Source: Bradyrhizobium sp. Ash2021 (GTDB taxonomy: Bacteria; Pseudomonadota; Alphaproteobacteria; Rhizobiales; Xanthobacteraceae). Taken from it: DNA of 64,000 bases. The notes under the pieces were generated by a model. That model saw only the letters and a list, made by a program, of their open reading frames with translations, had not been told where the DNA came from and ran no database searches. Below are positions 1 through 9,100 of this stretch, piece after piece. Made by a program: the position numbers and the translations under genes. Within the stretch, counting starts at the first letter, position 1. Every line of letters begins with the position of its first letter. Location: the NCBI RefSeq assembly GCF_031202265.1, contig NZ_CP100604.1:8290501-8354500 (forward strand), written 5' to 3'.

Positions 1-479
1 GATTCCGACGCTGATAATGGATGGCGAGAAGACTGATGTGAGGCTCCGCCGCGCGGCACAGGCCACGGCCGGTGTTCTTCGCAATGCGCAGCACCTTACC
101 CTGAAAGGTCAGACTCACAACGTTTCCGCGACGTCCCTCGCGCCCGTATTGGTGAAGTTTCTCGGCGGCTGAACCGCTCGGCGCGCCGATTGCCGGGCCA
201 ACACGCAGTGTGCTTTAACCACAGAGGACCAAGCGGCATTTTCTCGCCACGGCGCGTTGCGCCAAACAGCTAATTTCGTGAACCGGATCAACGTGATTTG
301 CCCTGTCCAGACCCATCGCAAAAAATAAGTCCCTTCGCGTTTCCCCCAAATCAGAACCATAACTCCCGCCGTCTCATCCCTCACGAGGGGGCGTTGGCCA
401 TCGTCACGAACGTTGGGATGGGATGCGGTGGACGCGGCAGCGTCGGGCGCGCTTGGGATCGCAGGGCAGGCTTCCGCCT

Positions 480-860
480 GTGAGTGATGACGGCGTGACA
501 GACGAACGACATTGCTGCGTACGGCAAAACCGTGTGGTCCTGGCACCCGTTGCTGGTGTCAAGTCGCCGGAGGTTTTGAAGGCCCAACCGGGTTCAGCAG
601 AACCGCCAATTCGCCGACGACGGTGACAAGACGAATTCGTCGCCGGGGAGAGCGCGGCATAAGCCGTAAAACCGTTGCGCGGGGGATGCCGGAGTGTTTC
701 CGCTGAACCTGTATGCTCGTGTGCGCATTTCTTTGTGCACTTTGCACACGAGACCGCGGGTGCAGCGCGCACCCGGCATTCCCCGCTCCCTCTTTTTGAG
801 GGGGGACGACCTTCGCAAAACTCGGGCGGTCGTGCCGCGGGATCGAGAAGCCATGACTGA
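480..860. repeat. Genus-type degenerate intergenic segment, no gene
   Basis: No credible gene is seen in the first 1197 bases: all six frames give only short, low-complexity, Arg-rich or mutually overlapping ORFs. The stretch from about 480 to 860 resembles, from memory, a non-coding segment that recurs between genes in Bradyrhizobium and is often mis-annotated as short hypothetical proteins. Bases 1-480 hold nothing recognisable. The call rests on recollection of similar segments, so it is tentative. Confidence 0.35.
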
Positions 861-887
861 TGCAATCGAAGCGCCACAGCCACAGTC

Positions 888-964
888 GTCATTGCGAGCG
901 CAGCGAAGCAATCCATCTCGCTCAGCAAAGAAAGAATGGATTGCTTCGCTTCGCTCGCAATGAC
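888..964. repeat. Palindromic dispersed repeat (GTCATTGCGAG family)
   Basis: A near-palindrome opens with GTCATTGCGAGCGCAGCGAA and closes with its reverse complement, flanking a short A-rich centre. A further half copy follows at about 989-1003. Related longer elements occur at 4517-4637 and 15197-15357. It is a small non-autonomous repeat with hairpin potential in either strand. It sits upstream of the sugar ABC operon and could affect transcription reading into it. Confidence 0.75.
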
Positions 965-1197
965 GGGGAGAGACCTTTCGCCCGACCCGCTGCGCTCGCA
1001 ATGACGTGGAGAGGCCGGTGCCGGCCCTGACGAGCGGTGGTATATCCGCGACCAGTTGGTTCGCAATTACCGGCGATCCAGCCCGGACCGTCCCGCCCCC
1101 TACAGAAGTCTGTCGCGTCCCATCTGGATCGGGCCGCTGCCATGGGCTAGTGTTTTATCCAACCGGTTAAAAAGCCGGCATATCGAGGGAGAACAAC

Positions 1198-2583
1198 GTG
1201 AGATCCAAGGGATTAGGTGCGCTTTCAATCGCGATCGCCGCTGCCGGGCTGTTATACGCCGCAGCGCCCGCGTTCGCCCAGCAAAAGACGATCACCGTCT
1301 GGTTCGGCAAGGGCTTCTACAAGTCCGAGGACGACGCGCTGCTGGAGGCGATCAAGAAATTCGAGGCCAAGACCGGCATCAAGGTCGAATTGTCGCAATA
1401 CGCGATTCAGGACATGATTCCGAAGACGGTGGCGGCGCTGGATTCGGGCACCGCACCCGATGTCGCCTATTCCGACAGCTACGACGTGCAGGCACAGGGC
1501 AAATGGGCGTTCGAGGGCAGGCTCGAGGATCTCTCCGACATCCTGCTGCCGATGAAGTCGGCGTTTGCGCCGAACACGCTGGAGACCGCGCTGCTATATA
1601 ACGACGTCACCAAGAAGAAGGCCTATTACGGCTTCCCGCTGAAGCAGCAGAGCATGCACGTCCAGATCTGGGGCGACATGCTGGAGCAGGCCGGCTTCAA
1701 GCAAAGCGACATCCCGACCAAATGGGAAGACTACTGGTCGTTCTGGTGCGACAAGGTACAGCCGGCGATCCGCAAGGCCACCAACAGCCGCATCTACGCC
1801 GTCGGCCAGCCGATGGGCGTGGAATCCACCGACTCGTTCCAGTCGTTCTACACCTTCATGGACGCCTATAACGTCAAGCTGGTCGACGACGACGGCAAGC
1901 TGACGGTCGACGATCCCAAGGTCCGCGACGGGCTGATCCACGCGCTGAAGGATTACACCGACACCTATGTCCGGGGCTGCACGCCGCCCTCCTCCACCAC
2001 CTGGAAGGACCCGGACAACAACGTCGCCTTCCACAACAAGACCATCGTGATGACGCACAATTTCACGATCTCGATCGCGGCGAAATGGCTGGACGACTAC
2101 AACAACCCGGCGCTGACCCCCGAACAGCGCGCGGCCGGCAAGAAGGCGTATGAGGAGACCATCATCACCGCCTCGTTCCCCAACAAGCCGGACGGCACGC
2201 CGATCAAGTACCGCTCCGACGTCAAGACCGGCCTGATCTTCGCCAACGCCAAGAACAAGGCGGAGGGCAAGGAATTCGTCAAATTCCTGATGCAGGAAGA
2301 GAACCTGAGGCCCTACGTCGAAGGCGCGCTCGGCCGCTGGTTCCCGGTGACGACGGCCAGCCAGGCGAGCCCGTTCTGGCAGGCTGACCGGCACCGCAAG
2401 GCGGTCTGGACCCAGTTCACCGGCGGCACCACGCCGTTCGACTTCACCAAGAACTGGAAGTTCACGATCCTGAACAACGAGAACGTCTGGGCCAAGGCGA
2501 TGAACCGGGTGGTGAGCGAGAAGGTGCCGGTCGACAAGGCCGTCGACGAACTGATCGCCCGCATCAAGCAGGTCGCGGGGTAG
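1198..2583 (+). CDS. Sugar-type ABC transporter substrate-binding protein
   Basis: Periplasmic binding protein of a carbohydrate/polyol ABC importer (extracellular solute-binding family 1), 461 aa. A Sec signal peptide covers about residues 1-27, with a hydrophobic core and an AFAQ cleavage region. The mature part begins with an ITVWF strand typical of the family. The GTG start is preceded by a GAGGGAGAA ribosome-binding site. Two permease genes follow on the same strand, separated by about 200 bases that contain a palindromic repeat. No ATPase gene is present nearby, so the importer must borrow one encoded elsewhere. The exact substrate cannot be read from the sequence. A glycerol or sugar-alcohol role is possible given glpD nearby, but that is only inference. 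Confidence 0.85.
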   Translation: MRSKGLGALSIAIAAAGLLYAAAPAFAQQKTITVWFGKGFYKSEDDALLEAIKKFEAKTGIKVELSQYAIQDMIPKTVAALDSGTAPDVAYSDSYDVQAQGKWAFEGRLEDLSDILLPMKSAFAPNTLETALLYNDVTKKKAYYGFPLKQQSMHVQIWGDMLEQAGFKQSDIPTKWEDYWSFWCDKVQPAIRKATNSRIYAVGQPMGVESTDSFQSFYTFMDAYNVKLVDDDGKLTVDDPKVRDGLIHALKDYTDTYVRGCTPPSSTTWKDPDNNVAFHNKTIVMTHNFTISIAAKWLDDYNNPALTPEQRAAGKKAYEETIITASFPNKPDGTPIKYRSDVKTGLIFANAKNKAEGKEFVKFLMQEENLRPYVEGALGRWFPVTTASQASPFWQADRHRKAVWTQFTGGTTPFDFTKNWKFTILNNENVWAKAMNRVVSEKVPVDKAVDELIARIKQVAG

Positions 2584-2619
2584 GAGCAAACCATGCCGAC
2601 CGCCGCTCGCGTATTTTCT

Positions 2620-2745
2620 CGTAGTCCCTGCGAACGCAGGGACCCATCACGCCGCGGCGGTCGTTTTGGAAGATGCTGGTCGATGGCTTACGCGCAGCAA
2701 CAGCGGCCTGTGGTTATGGGTCCCTGCTTTCGCAGGGACGACAGC
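2620..2745. repeat. REP-like palindromic element inside the sugar ABC operon
   Basis: Two hairpins, each built on GTCCCTGC...GCAGGGAC, lie at 2624-2643 and 2720-2739. They are themselves arranged as inverted copies, so the whole 125 bases can fold as one larger structure. The element lies between the binding-protein gene and the first permease gene and contains no gene. Such an element could attenuate transcription or stabilise the upstream message, favouring excess binding protein over permease. Confidence 0.75.
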
Positions 2746-2782
2746 GTAGCCGCGGCCGGCATCTCGTTCGAAGAGTAGACCC

Positions 2783-3652
2783 ATGGCGATCACGCTCTCA
2801 GCATCCGACCTTCCAAGCCCGCCGCTGTCGGCGCGGCTGACCACGCCGCAGGTCTGGGGCATCGTGCTGCTCGCGCCCTATGTCCTCGTGTTCCTGGCGT
2901 TCGTGGTCTATCCCGTCGGCTATGGGCTGTGGCTGGCGCGGCACCCCGAGAGCTATGTCGCGCTCTATCATGATCCGATTTTTGCGCGCGCCGCGGTCAA
3001 TACGCTGATCTTCCTCGTGATCGGCATCAATTTCAAAATGCTGGTGGCGCTGTTCCTGTCCGGCTTCTTCGTGCAGTCGCGTTCCTGGATCAAATGGCTG
3101 TCGGTGCTGTTCATCCTGCCCTGGGCGGTGCCGTCGATCCCGACCATCCTGTCGGTGCGCTTCATGCTCAATCCCGAATGGGGCGTGATCAACCAGCTGA
3201 TCTTCAAATTCACCGGCGAGGATGGCCCGAACTGGCTGAACGACCCGACGGTGGCGCTGACCATGGCGATCGGCATGCACATCTGGAAGTCGCTGCCGTT
3301 CTGGACCCTGATCCTGATGACCGGACGGCTTGCGATCTCCCACGATCTGTTCGAGGCGGCCGATGTCGACGGCGCCAGCTGGTGGCAGAAATTCCGCTTC
3401 ATCACCTGGCCGTCGATGCAGATGCTCTACATCACCTGCACGCTGCTTTCGATGATCTGGACGCTGGGTGATTTCAACAGCGTCTATCTCTTGACCGGCG
3501 GCGGACCGGCCGATCTCACCCACGTGCTGTCCACGCTCGGCATCCGCTACCTCCGGCTCGACCAACTTAGTCTCGCGATGGCGTCGATCGTCTGCGCACT
3601 GCCGTTCGTGCTGCCGCTGGTCTATTTCATGATGAAACGGCTTTCGCGATGA
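2783..3652 (+). CDS. Sugar ABC transporter permease (MalF/UgpA type)
   Basis: Inner-membrane permease of the binding-protein-dependent transport family, 289 aa with about six membrane segments. The first segment covers roughly residues 27-50. The EAA loop that docks the ATPase is seen as a stretch starting EAADVDGASWWQKF near residue 193, followed by a conserved ITWP. It overlaps the next permease by four bases, so the two are probably translationally coupled. The ATG start follows a weak GAAGAG site. The family is clear. Substrate is not determined. Confidence 0.85.
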   Translation: MAITLSASDLPSPPLSARLTTPQVWGIVLLAPYVLVFLAFVVYPVGYGLWLARHPESYVALYHDPIFARAAVNTLIFLVIGINFKMLVALFLSGFFVQSRSWIKWLSVLFILPWAVPSIPTILSVRFMLNPEWGVINQLIFKFTGEDGPNWLNDPTVALTMAIGMHIWKSLPFWTLILMTGRLAISHDLFEAADVDGASWWQKFRFITWPSMQMLYITCTLLSMIWTLGDFNSVYLLTGGGPADLTHVLSTLGIRYLRLDQLSLAMASIVCALPFVLPLVYFMMKRLSR

Positions 3653-4500
3653 AGTTGCCCACGCTCAGAGAAGTCGGAACCGAAGCAAAGCTGCTCTTGA
3701 TCGGCATCCCCGTGTTCATCTGGACCATGGTGCCGATCTACCACATGTTCCTGTTCGCGATCTCGCCGAAGGAGGATGCATTCTCCGGCAAACTGTGGCC
3801 CGCGCATCCGACGCTGCACAATTTCCACATCGTGTTCTACCAGGAACATTATTTCCTGCGCGATTTCTGGATCCAGTTCTGGAATTCGGTGGTGATCGCA
3901 GTCGCCACCGGCGCGCTGACGCTATTCATCGCAACCGCGGCGGCGTTTTCGATCTCGCGGCTGAAAGTGCCCGGCGGCCGCGCCGTTATGAATCTGGCGC
4001 TGTTCACCTACTTCATTCCCGCCGCCTTCCTCGCCGTGCCGATGTACCGGACCATGGGCAATTACGGCCTCTTGAACAATCACTGGTCGCTGATTCTGGC
4101 GATGGTGACGATCGCTTCGCCCTACGCGATATGGGTGTTGAAGCAGGCCTCCGACAAGCTGCCGGTGGAACTCGACGAGGCCGCGACCATGGACGGCGCC
4201 ACCACGCTGCAGCTGTTCCGGCTGGTCTATGTGCCCTTGATGATGCCGTCGCTGGTCGCGGTCGGCACCTACGCGATCCTGCTCGCCTGGAACGAGTATC
4301 TCTACGCGTTCCTGCTGCTCTCGAAAGACACCGACATCACGCTTCCGGTCGCGCTCGGCAATTTCCTTGCCGCCGACGATTCGCCGTGGGAATTGCTGAT
4401 GACCACGGGCTTCATCTACGCGCTGCCGCCGGCCGCGATCTATTACGCGTTCAAGCGCTATATGATGGGCGGCTTGACCGCGGGCGCGGTGAAATCCTGA
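3649..4500 (+). CDS. Sugar ABC transporter permease (MalG/UgpE type)
   Basis: Second inner-membrane permease of the same importer, 283 aa. The N-terminal segment has VPIYHMFLFAIS, typical of the MalG branch. About six membrane helices are seen, with an EAA loop (DEAATMDGA, then F.LVYVPLMMPSL) near residues 177-200. The start overlaps the previous stop as ATGA. It is the last gene of the operon; a dispersed repeat and then a convergent operon follow. Confidence 0.85.
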   Translation: MKLPTLREVGTEAKLLLIGIPVFIWTMVPIYHMFLFAISPKEDAFSGKLWPAHPTLHNFHIVFYQEHYFLRDFWIQFWNSVVIAVATGALTLFIATAAAFSISRLKVPGGRAVMNLALFTYFIPAAFLAVPMYRTMGNYGLLNNHWSLILAMVTIASPYAIWVLKQASDKLPVELDEAATMDGATTLQLFRLVYVPLMMPSLVAVGTYAILLAWNEYLYAFLLLSKDTDITLPVALGNFLAADDSPWELLMTTGFIYALPPAAIYYAFKRYMMGGLTAGAVKS

Positions 4501-4516
4501 AGCATTATCGTTCAAC

Positions 4517-4637
4517 GTCATTGCGAGGAGCGTAGCGACGAAGCAATCCATTCTTTCCTCGCGTGGCGGCGTGGATTGCTTCGCAAGGCCTGTCATCGGG
4601 CGGCGCTTTGCGCTGACCTGTTGGCTCGCAATGACGA
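4517..4637. repeat. Dispersed palindromic repeat between convergent operons
   Basis: The element starts CGTCATTGCGAGGAGCG, carries GAAGCAATCC and its complement GGATTGCTTC internally, and ends GGCTCGCAATGACG. It is the same family as the elements at 888 and 15197. It fills the gap between the converging sugar permease and polyamine-type permease genes and touches the stop region of the latter. It may serve as a bidirectional transcription barrier, but there is no clear T-tract. Confidence 0.75.
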
Positions 4638-4639
4638 AG

Positions 4640-5455
4640 CTACAGCGGCGCCGCGCTCTCGCCCTGCCCGCTCGACAATTTCGAGGCAAAGGACGCCACC
4701 ACGATCACCACCGCGATCAGGGCAATCACCATGGTGCAGATCGCGTTGATCTCCGGCTTCACCCCGAGCCGCACCTCCGAGTAGATCCGGATCGGCAGCG
4801 TCGCCGAGCCGGGGCCGGTGGTGAAGCTTGCGATCACGACGTCGTCGAGCGACAGCGTGAACGCCAGCATCCAGCCGGCCGCGATCGCCGGGATGATCAG
4901 CGGCAAGGTCACGAACAGAAACGCCCGTACCGGATCGCAGCCGAGATCCATCGCGGCTTCCTCCAGGCTGCGATCGAGCGAGGTGAGCCGCGACTGCACC
5001 ACGACGGTGACGAAGCACATGGTCAGCGTGGTATGCGCAATCGTCACGGTCCAGAACCCGCGCTCGGCGTCGAGCGCGACGAACAGCAGCAGCAGCGACA
5101 GCCCGGAGATCACTTCGGGCATCACCAGCGGCGAATACAGCATGCCGGAGAACAGCGCGCGGCCGCCAAAACGCTCGCCGCGCGAAAGCCCGACGGCCGC
5201 AAGCGTGCCGAGCAGCGTCGCCAGCGTGGCCGAGACTCCAGCGACCCGGAGGCTCATCCAGGCCGCGTCCAGCATGGCGCGGTCGTTGAAGAATTCATGA
5301 TACCAGCGCAGCGACCAGCCGCCCCACACCGTGACCAGCCGGGAAGCGTTGAACGAATAAATCACGAGGATGACGATCGGCAGATACAGAAACGCCAACC
5401 CCAGCGCCAGCGAGGTGATGTTGAACCGCGATATCCTGTTCGCCTGGCCCGCCAT
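4640..5455 (-). CDS. Polyamine-type ABC transporter permease (PotI/PotC-like)
   Basis: Inner-membrane permease of the spermidine/putrescine family, 271 aa. It starts MAGQANR and soon enters a helix (FLYLPIVILVIYSFNAS), the PotC/PotI signature start. The EAA loop is EEAAMDLGCDPVRAF. A longer open frame runs upstream, but the ATG at 5455 overlaps the stop of the preceding permease by one base (TGATG), which is the expected coupled start. It is the last gene of the glpD-ATPase-permease-permease cluster on this strand. Confidence 0.85.
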   Translation of the reverse strand: MAGQANRISRFNITSLALGLAFLYLPIVILVIYSFNASRLVTVWGGWSLRWYHEFFNDRAMLDAAWMSLRVAGVSATLATLLGTLAAVGLSRGERFGGRALFSGMLYSPLVMPEVISGLSLLLLFVALDAERGFWTVTIAHTTLTMCFVTVVVQSRLTSLDRSLEEAAMDLGCDPVRAFLFVTLPLIIPAIAAGWMLAFTLSLDDVVIASFTTGPGSATLPIRIYSEVRLGVKPEINAICTMVIALIAVVIVVASFASKLSSGQGESAAPL

Positions 5456-6369
5456 CAGCCCGCGCCCTCGAGCTGGCGGCGCTGCAGCCGGTCGTATAGC
5501 AGCAAGGGCGGCACCAGCAGGCCCAGCAGCGCGACCGCGGTGGCGGCAGCCACCGGCCAGTCCCTGTTGGTGAAGAATTCCAGCCACAGGGTCTGGCCGA
5601 TCATCATCGAGTTCGAGCCGGCCAAAAGATCCGGGATCACGAATTCGCCGACGATCGGAATGAAACACAACAGCGCGCCGGCACCGACGCCCGGCAGCGA
5701 CAGCGGAAACGTCACCAGCCAGAACGCCTGCCGCGGCGGGGCGCCGAGATCGCTGGCCGCCTCCAGCAGCGAGACGTCCATCTTGGCGAGCGTGGCATAG
5801 AGCGGCAGGATCATGAACGGCAGATAGGAATAGACGATGCCGAGATACATTGCGCTGTCGGTCGACAGCCACACCACCGGCGTGGAGACGATATGCAGCG
5901 CCAGCAGGATTTTGTTGAGCAGGCCGTCATGCTGCAAAATATTGATCCAGGCATAGATCCTGATCAGGAACGAGGTCCAGAACGGCACGATCACCAGCAT
6001 CATCGCCACGCTCTGCCAGCGCTGCGGCAGCCGCGCCATGCCATAGGCGATGGGATAGCCGATTGCGAGCAGGATCACCGTCGACGTCACGGCGACGACG
6101 AGGCTGCGCAAATAAGACAGGATGTAGAGATTGTCGGAAATCAAAAGCTTGAAATTATCCAGCGACAACTCGCCGAAGGCGGCCTTGATCGCAGCCAATC
6201 CCTCGGTGAGATCGAACACCGGCGTGTAGGGCGGCTGCGCGATTGCGGTCTGCGACAGGCTGATTTTCAGGACGAAGCCGAATGGCACCAGGAAGAACAG
6301 CACCATCCAGAGATAGGGCGCGATCGCGGCAAAGCGCGCCGGACGGGCAAAGATGCGGCGCGCGCTCAT
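5455..6369 (-). CDS. Polyamine-type ABC transporter permease (PotH/PotB-like)
   Basis: First permease of the polyamine-type importer, 304 aa from the chosen start MSARR. That start overlaps the ATPase stop as ATGA; a start six codons earlier is less likely. Features include the N-terminal helix with LFFLVPFGFVLKISLS, a periplasmic segment, and the EAA loop EAASDLGAPPRQAFWLVTFP. A conserved FIPIVGEFVIPDLLAGS follows, which is a strong PotB/PotH hallmark. The protein works with the ATPase and second permease at its sides. The matching binding protein is not in the window. Confidence 0.85.
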   Translation of the reverse strand: MSARRIFARPARFAAIAPYLWMVLFFLVPFGFVLKISLSQTAIAQPPYTPVFDLTEGLAAIKAAFGELSLDNFKLLISDNLYILSYLRSLVVAVTSTVILLAIGYPIAYGMARLPQRWQSVAMMLVIVPFWTSFLIRIYAWINILQHDGLLNKILLALHIVSTPVVWLSTDSAMYLGIVYSYLPFMILPLYATLAKMDVSLLEAASDLGAPPRQAFWLVTFPLSLPGVGAGALLCFIPIVGEFVIPDLLAGSNSMMIGQTLWLEFFTNRDWPVAAATAVALLGLLVPPLLLYDRLQRRQLEGAG

Positions 6370-7541
6370 TGCTCCAGCACCACGCAATCGTCGGGCGTGA
6401 ACCAGGCCACCACCCGCTGGCTCGCGCTGTAGGCATCGATGTCGAGCCGCGCGGTGTTGGCCATCGACGAGCGCACCACCGCGCCGGTTTCGAGCCTGAC
6501 CTTGTAGGTCGTGAGCCCACCGAGATAGCTGACCTCGATGACCACGCCCTCGAGCCGGTTGATCGCATGCGAGGTGCCCGCATCCGACACCGGGCCGCGG
6601 CGCGACAATTTTACCTTCTCGGGGCGGATCGCGACGCTGACGAGGGTCTTGGTGACCGGCTGGTGCGGCTGGGCGACCGTGATCGTGCCGGCGTCGCGCG
6701 TCGCAATCGTCAGGCGGTTATTGTCGCGCGAGGAGACCTCGCCGTCGAACAGATTGACGTCGCCGACAAACTCGGCGACCCAGCGCGAATGCGGCGCCTC
6801 ATAGAGCTCGCGCGGAGTTGCGACCTGTTCGAGGCGGCCGGCGTCCATCACGCCGATCCGGTTCGCCATCGTCATCGCCTCTTCCTGATCGTGGGTGACG
6901 ATGATGAAGGTCGTGCCGAGGCGCCGCTGCAGGTCCATCAATTCGGCTTGCGTGCCTTCGCGCAGCTTCTTGTCGAGTGCCGCGAGCGGCTCGTCGAGCA
7001 GCAGCACCTGCGGGCGGCGCGCCAGCGACCGCGCCAGCGCCACGCGCTGTTTCTGGCCGCCGGAGAGCTGGTCCGGCTTGCGTTTCTCGAGCCCGTCGAG
7101 CTTGACCAGGGAAACCATTTCCGCGACGCGGGTCGCGATATCGGCGCGCGCCATGCCGGCGCGCTTCAGGCCGAACGCGATATTGTCCCGCACCGAAAGA
7201 TGCGGAAACAGCGCGTAGTTCTGGAACATCATGTTGACGGGACGTTCGTGCGGCAGCACCTGCGCGATGTCCTTGCCGTCGAGCAGAATGCGGCCTTCAT
7301 CCGGCGTCTCGAACCCGGCGAGCATGCGCAAGAGCGTGGTCTTCCCGCAGCCGCTCGGACCGAGCAGCGCAAAAAACTCGCCGGCGCGGATGTCGAGCGA
7401 TAGCCGGTCCACCGCACGGAAGGAGCCGAACTTTTTCCCGACCCCCTCGATGCGCAGCAGCGGCATGTCGGCGGCGACCGGCGACGGCGCGGGCCCGACC
7501 GGCTCCGCGGCCGTTTCGATTTTCGCTAGTTCCTCAGCCAT
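6366..7541 (-). CDS. Polyamine-type ABC transporter ATP-binding protein (PotG/PotA-like)
   Basis: Cytoplasmic ATPase driving the adjacent permeases, 391 aa. It has Walker A GPSGCGKTT at about residue 61, the Q-loop in MMFQNYALFPH, signature LSGGQKQR, Walker B LLLDEPLAALD and the switch His in THDQEEA. A C-terminal TOBE-like domain follows. The order ATPase-permease-permease matches potGHI without potF. It starts 51 bases after glpD on the same strand and is probably cotranscribed with it. The substrate class is inferred from the permeases. Putrescine, spermidine or another small cation is likely. Confidence 0.85.
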   Translation of the reverse strand: MAEELAKIETAAEPVGPAPSPVAADMPLLRIEGVGKKFGSFRAVDRLSLDIRAGEFFALLGPSGCGKTTLLRMLAGFETPDEGRILLDGKDIAQVLPHERPVNMMFQNYALFPHLSVRDNIAFGLKRAGMARADIATRVAEMVSLVKLDGLEKRKPDQLSGGQKQRVALARSLARRPQVLLLDEPLAALDKKLREGTQAELMDLQRRLGTTFIIVTHDQEEAMTMANRIGVMDAGRLEQVATPRELYEAPHSRWVAEFVGDVNLFDGEVSSRDNNRLTIATRDAGTITVAQPHQPVTKTLVSVAIRPEKVKLSRRGPVSDAGTSHAINRLEGVVIEVSYLGGLTTYKVRLETGAVVRSSMANTARLDIDAYSASQRVVAWFTPDDCVVLEQ

Positions 7542-7592
7542 ATCCTACTAGTACACGGCGGGCGGGCTCGGGCGCAACGCGTCGCCGCCGCT

Positions 7593-9062
7593 CTAGCCCA
7601 TCGCCGCCATGAACGCCGCCAGCGCCTCGCGATCGGCGACCGGCATGGTCAGGCCGAGCTTGGAGCGCCGCCACAAGATATCGTCCGGAAAACGCGCCCA
7701 CTCTTTGGTCATGAGATAGCGCACTTCGGCGCCCGTCAATTCCGGACCGAAGGCCGGACCGAGATCGGGCTTCTGCCTGGCATCGCCAAGGATGTCCTTG
7801 ACGTTCGTACCATAAGCTCCGACCAGGCGGCGGGCCTGGTCCTCGCCGAGAAACCGCCAGCGTTGGCGCGCGGCATCGACCTCGGCCTCGAACCGGTCCC
7901 AGGCGAAATCGCCGCCCGGCAGCGGCGCTTTGGCGGACCAGCGCGGCGACATCGGATAGAACGGAGTCAGCCGGGAGACGGCCTTTTCCGCGCGCAGACG
8001 CGAAGTCGTGACGTCGCCGCCGAAAATCGTGATCAGCGGTGCCTTGCGGCGTCCGTAATCGAACGTCATCGACCCGTCCCGCGCCGGGCGCTTGCCCGTG
8101 GGGTCGATCACCGTGTTGGCGCCGGACACCGTCCGCACCACGTCGACGGCCTCGATCCTTTCGCGGAAATAGCGGTTCGCCGCCTCGCACAAATAAGCCA
8201 CGTCGCCGGCTCCCATCGCGACAATGGCAGGGTCGCCCTTGAACGCGTGGCCCACGGTGCCGATCAGCGTGAAATCGCGTTCATAGGGGCTGGCGAAAAT
8301 CAGCCGCCGGTCGGAATTCTGGAACACATAGACGTTGTCGCTGTCGAACAATCGCCGGACCACGATCTGGCTCATCTGCATGAGGCCGTGGTTCAGCGGC
8401 GACTGGCGCAACACGGTTTCGGTGACCGAAGCGGTCCAGGCCCCGGTCGCATTGGCGAGCGCGCGCGCCGTGATCACCTGGCGATGGCCGCGATCGATCG
8501 TCACCAGCCGCCAAAACTCTCCCCTTTCGGCGCGGGCGCAGCGCGCGCCGGTGCGGATCACCGCGCCGCGCGCCGCGGCATCGACGGCGTTCAGCACCAC
8601 CAGCCGGGAATCGTCGACGACGCAGTCGGAATATTCGAACGCGGTGCCGAACGGCCGCTTCAGCGCGTTGCCGACCGGATGATGGGTGACGTCGACGGTC
8701 GCGGACGCCGGCAGACCGCTGCGCGAGGCCAGCCGGTCGTACAGCAACAGCCACGACCGCAACTGCCACGCCGGGCGTTCATCGGCATGGGCGGGGATCG
8801 CAAAGCGCATCGGACGCACCAGATGCGGCGCGATCCTGAGCCAGACGTCGCGCTCCGCCAGCGCGGCATGGACGCGAAAGAAGGCCCGGCGCTCCAGCCC
8901 CGCCAGGTCGCCGTGGATCAGCCGTGGCGAGGCCTGGGATGCGCCAGAGCCGAGATCGCCTTGCTCCAGCAGGATCACGCGCAAGCCGCGGCCGGCGGCG
9001 TCGCGCGCGATGCTGACACCGTTCAACCCGCCGCCGATGATCGCGAGATCGTAATCCGCCAT
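7593..9062 (-). CDS. glpD: Glycerol-3-phosphate dehydrogenase (FAD, aerobic)
   Basis: FAD enzyme at the inner membrane that oxidises sn-glycerol 3-phosphate to dihydroxyacetone phosphate and feeds electrons to quinone. The 489 aa run from the ATG at 9062 (MADYDLAIIGGG) is preferred to an upstream TTG. The dinucleotide-binding GGGLNGVSIARDAAGRG lies at residues 10-26. A later DAO-fold core has the GlpD-type FASPYERDFTLIGT, and an all-alpha C-terminal cap includes VGAYGTNVKDIL. Length is slightly under the E. coli enzyme. The polyamine-type ABC genes follow at close spacing, an unusual partner set. Confidence 0.9.
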   Translation of the reverse strand: MADYDLAIIGGGLNGVSIARDAAGRGLRVILLEQGDLGSGASQASPRLIHGDLAGLERRAFFRVHAALAERDVWLRIAPHLVRPMRFAIPAHADERPAWQLRSWLLLYDRLASRSGLPASATVDVTHHPVGNALKRPFGTAFEYSDCVVDDSRLVVLNAVDAAARGAVIRTGARCARAERGEFWRLVTIDRGHRQVITARALANATGAWTASVTETVLRQSPLNHGLMQMSQIVVRRLFDSDNVYVFQNSDRRLIFASPYERDFTLIGTVGHAFKGDPAIVAMGAGDVAYLCEAANRYFRERIEAVDVVRTVSGANTVIDPTGKRPARDGSMTFDYGRRKAPLITIFGGDVTTSRLRAEKAVSRLTPFYPMSPRWSAKAPLPGGDFAWDRFEAEVDAARQRWRFLGEDQARRLVGAYGTNVKDILGDARQKPDLGPAFGPELTGAEVRYLMTKEWARFPDDILWRRSKLGLTMPVADREALAAFMAAMG

Positions 9063-9100
9063 GCGCAACGCTTAACGCAGAGAACCGAAGTTCACCACAC

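Noticed and set aside
115..546. 143-residue minus-strand frame near the left end
   Set aside because: It overlaps other equally likely frames, has no ribosome site or domain, and lies in repeat-like sequence. Kept as non-coding.
4571..5800. 409-residue plus-strand frame over the PotI/PotH-like genes
   Set aside because: Shadow of two clear permease genes. It begins inside a dispersed repeat and has no membrane or enzyme features.
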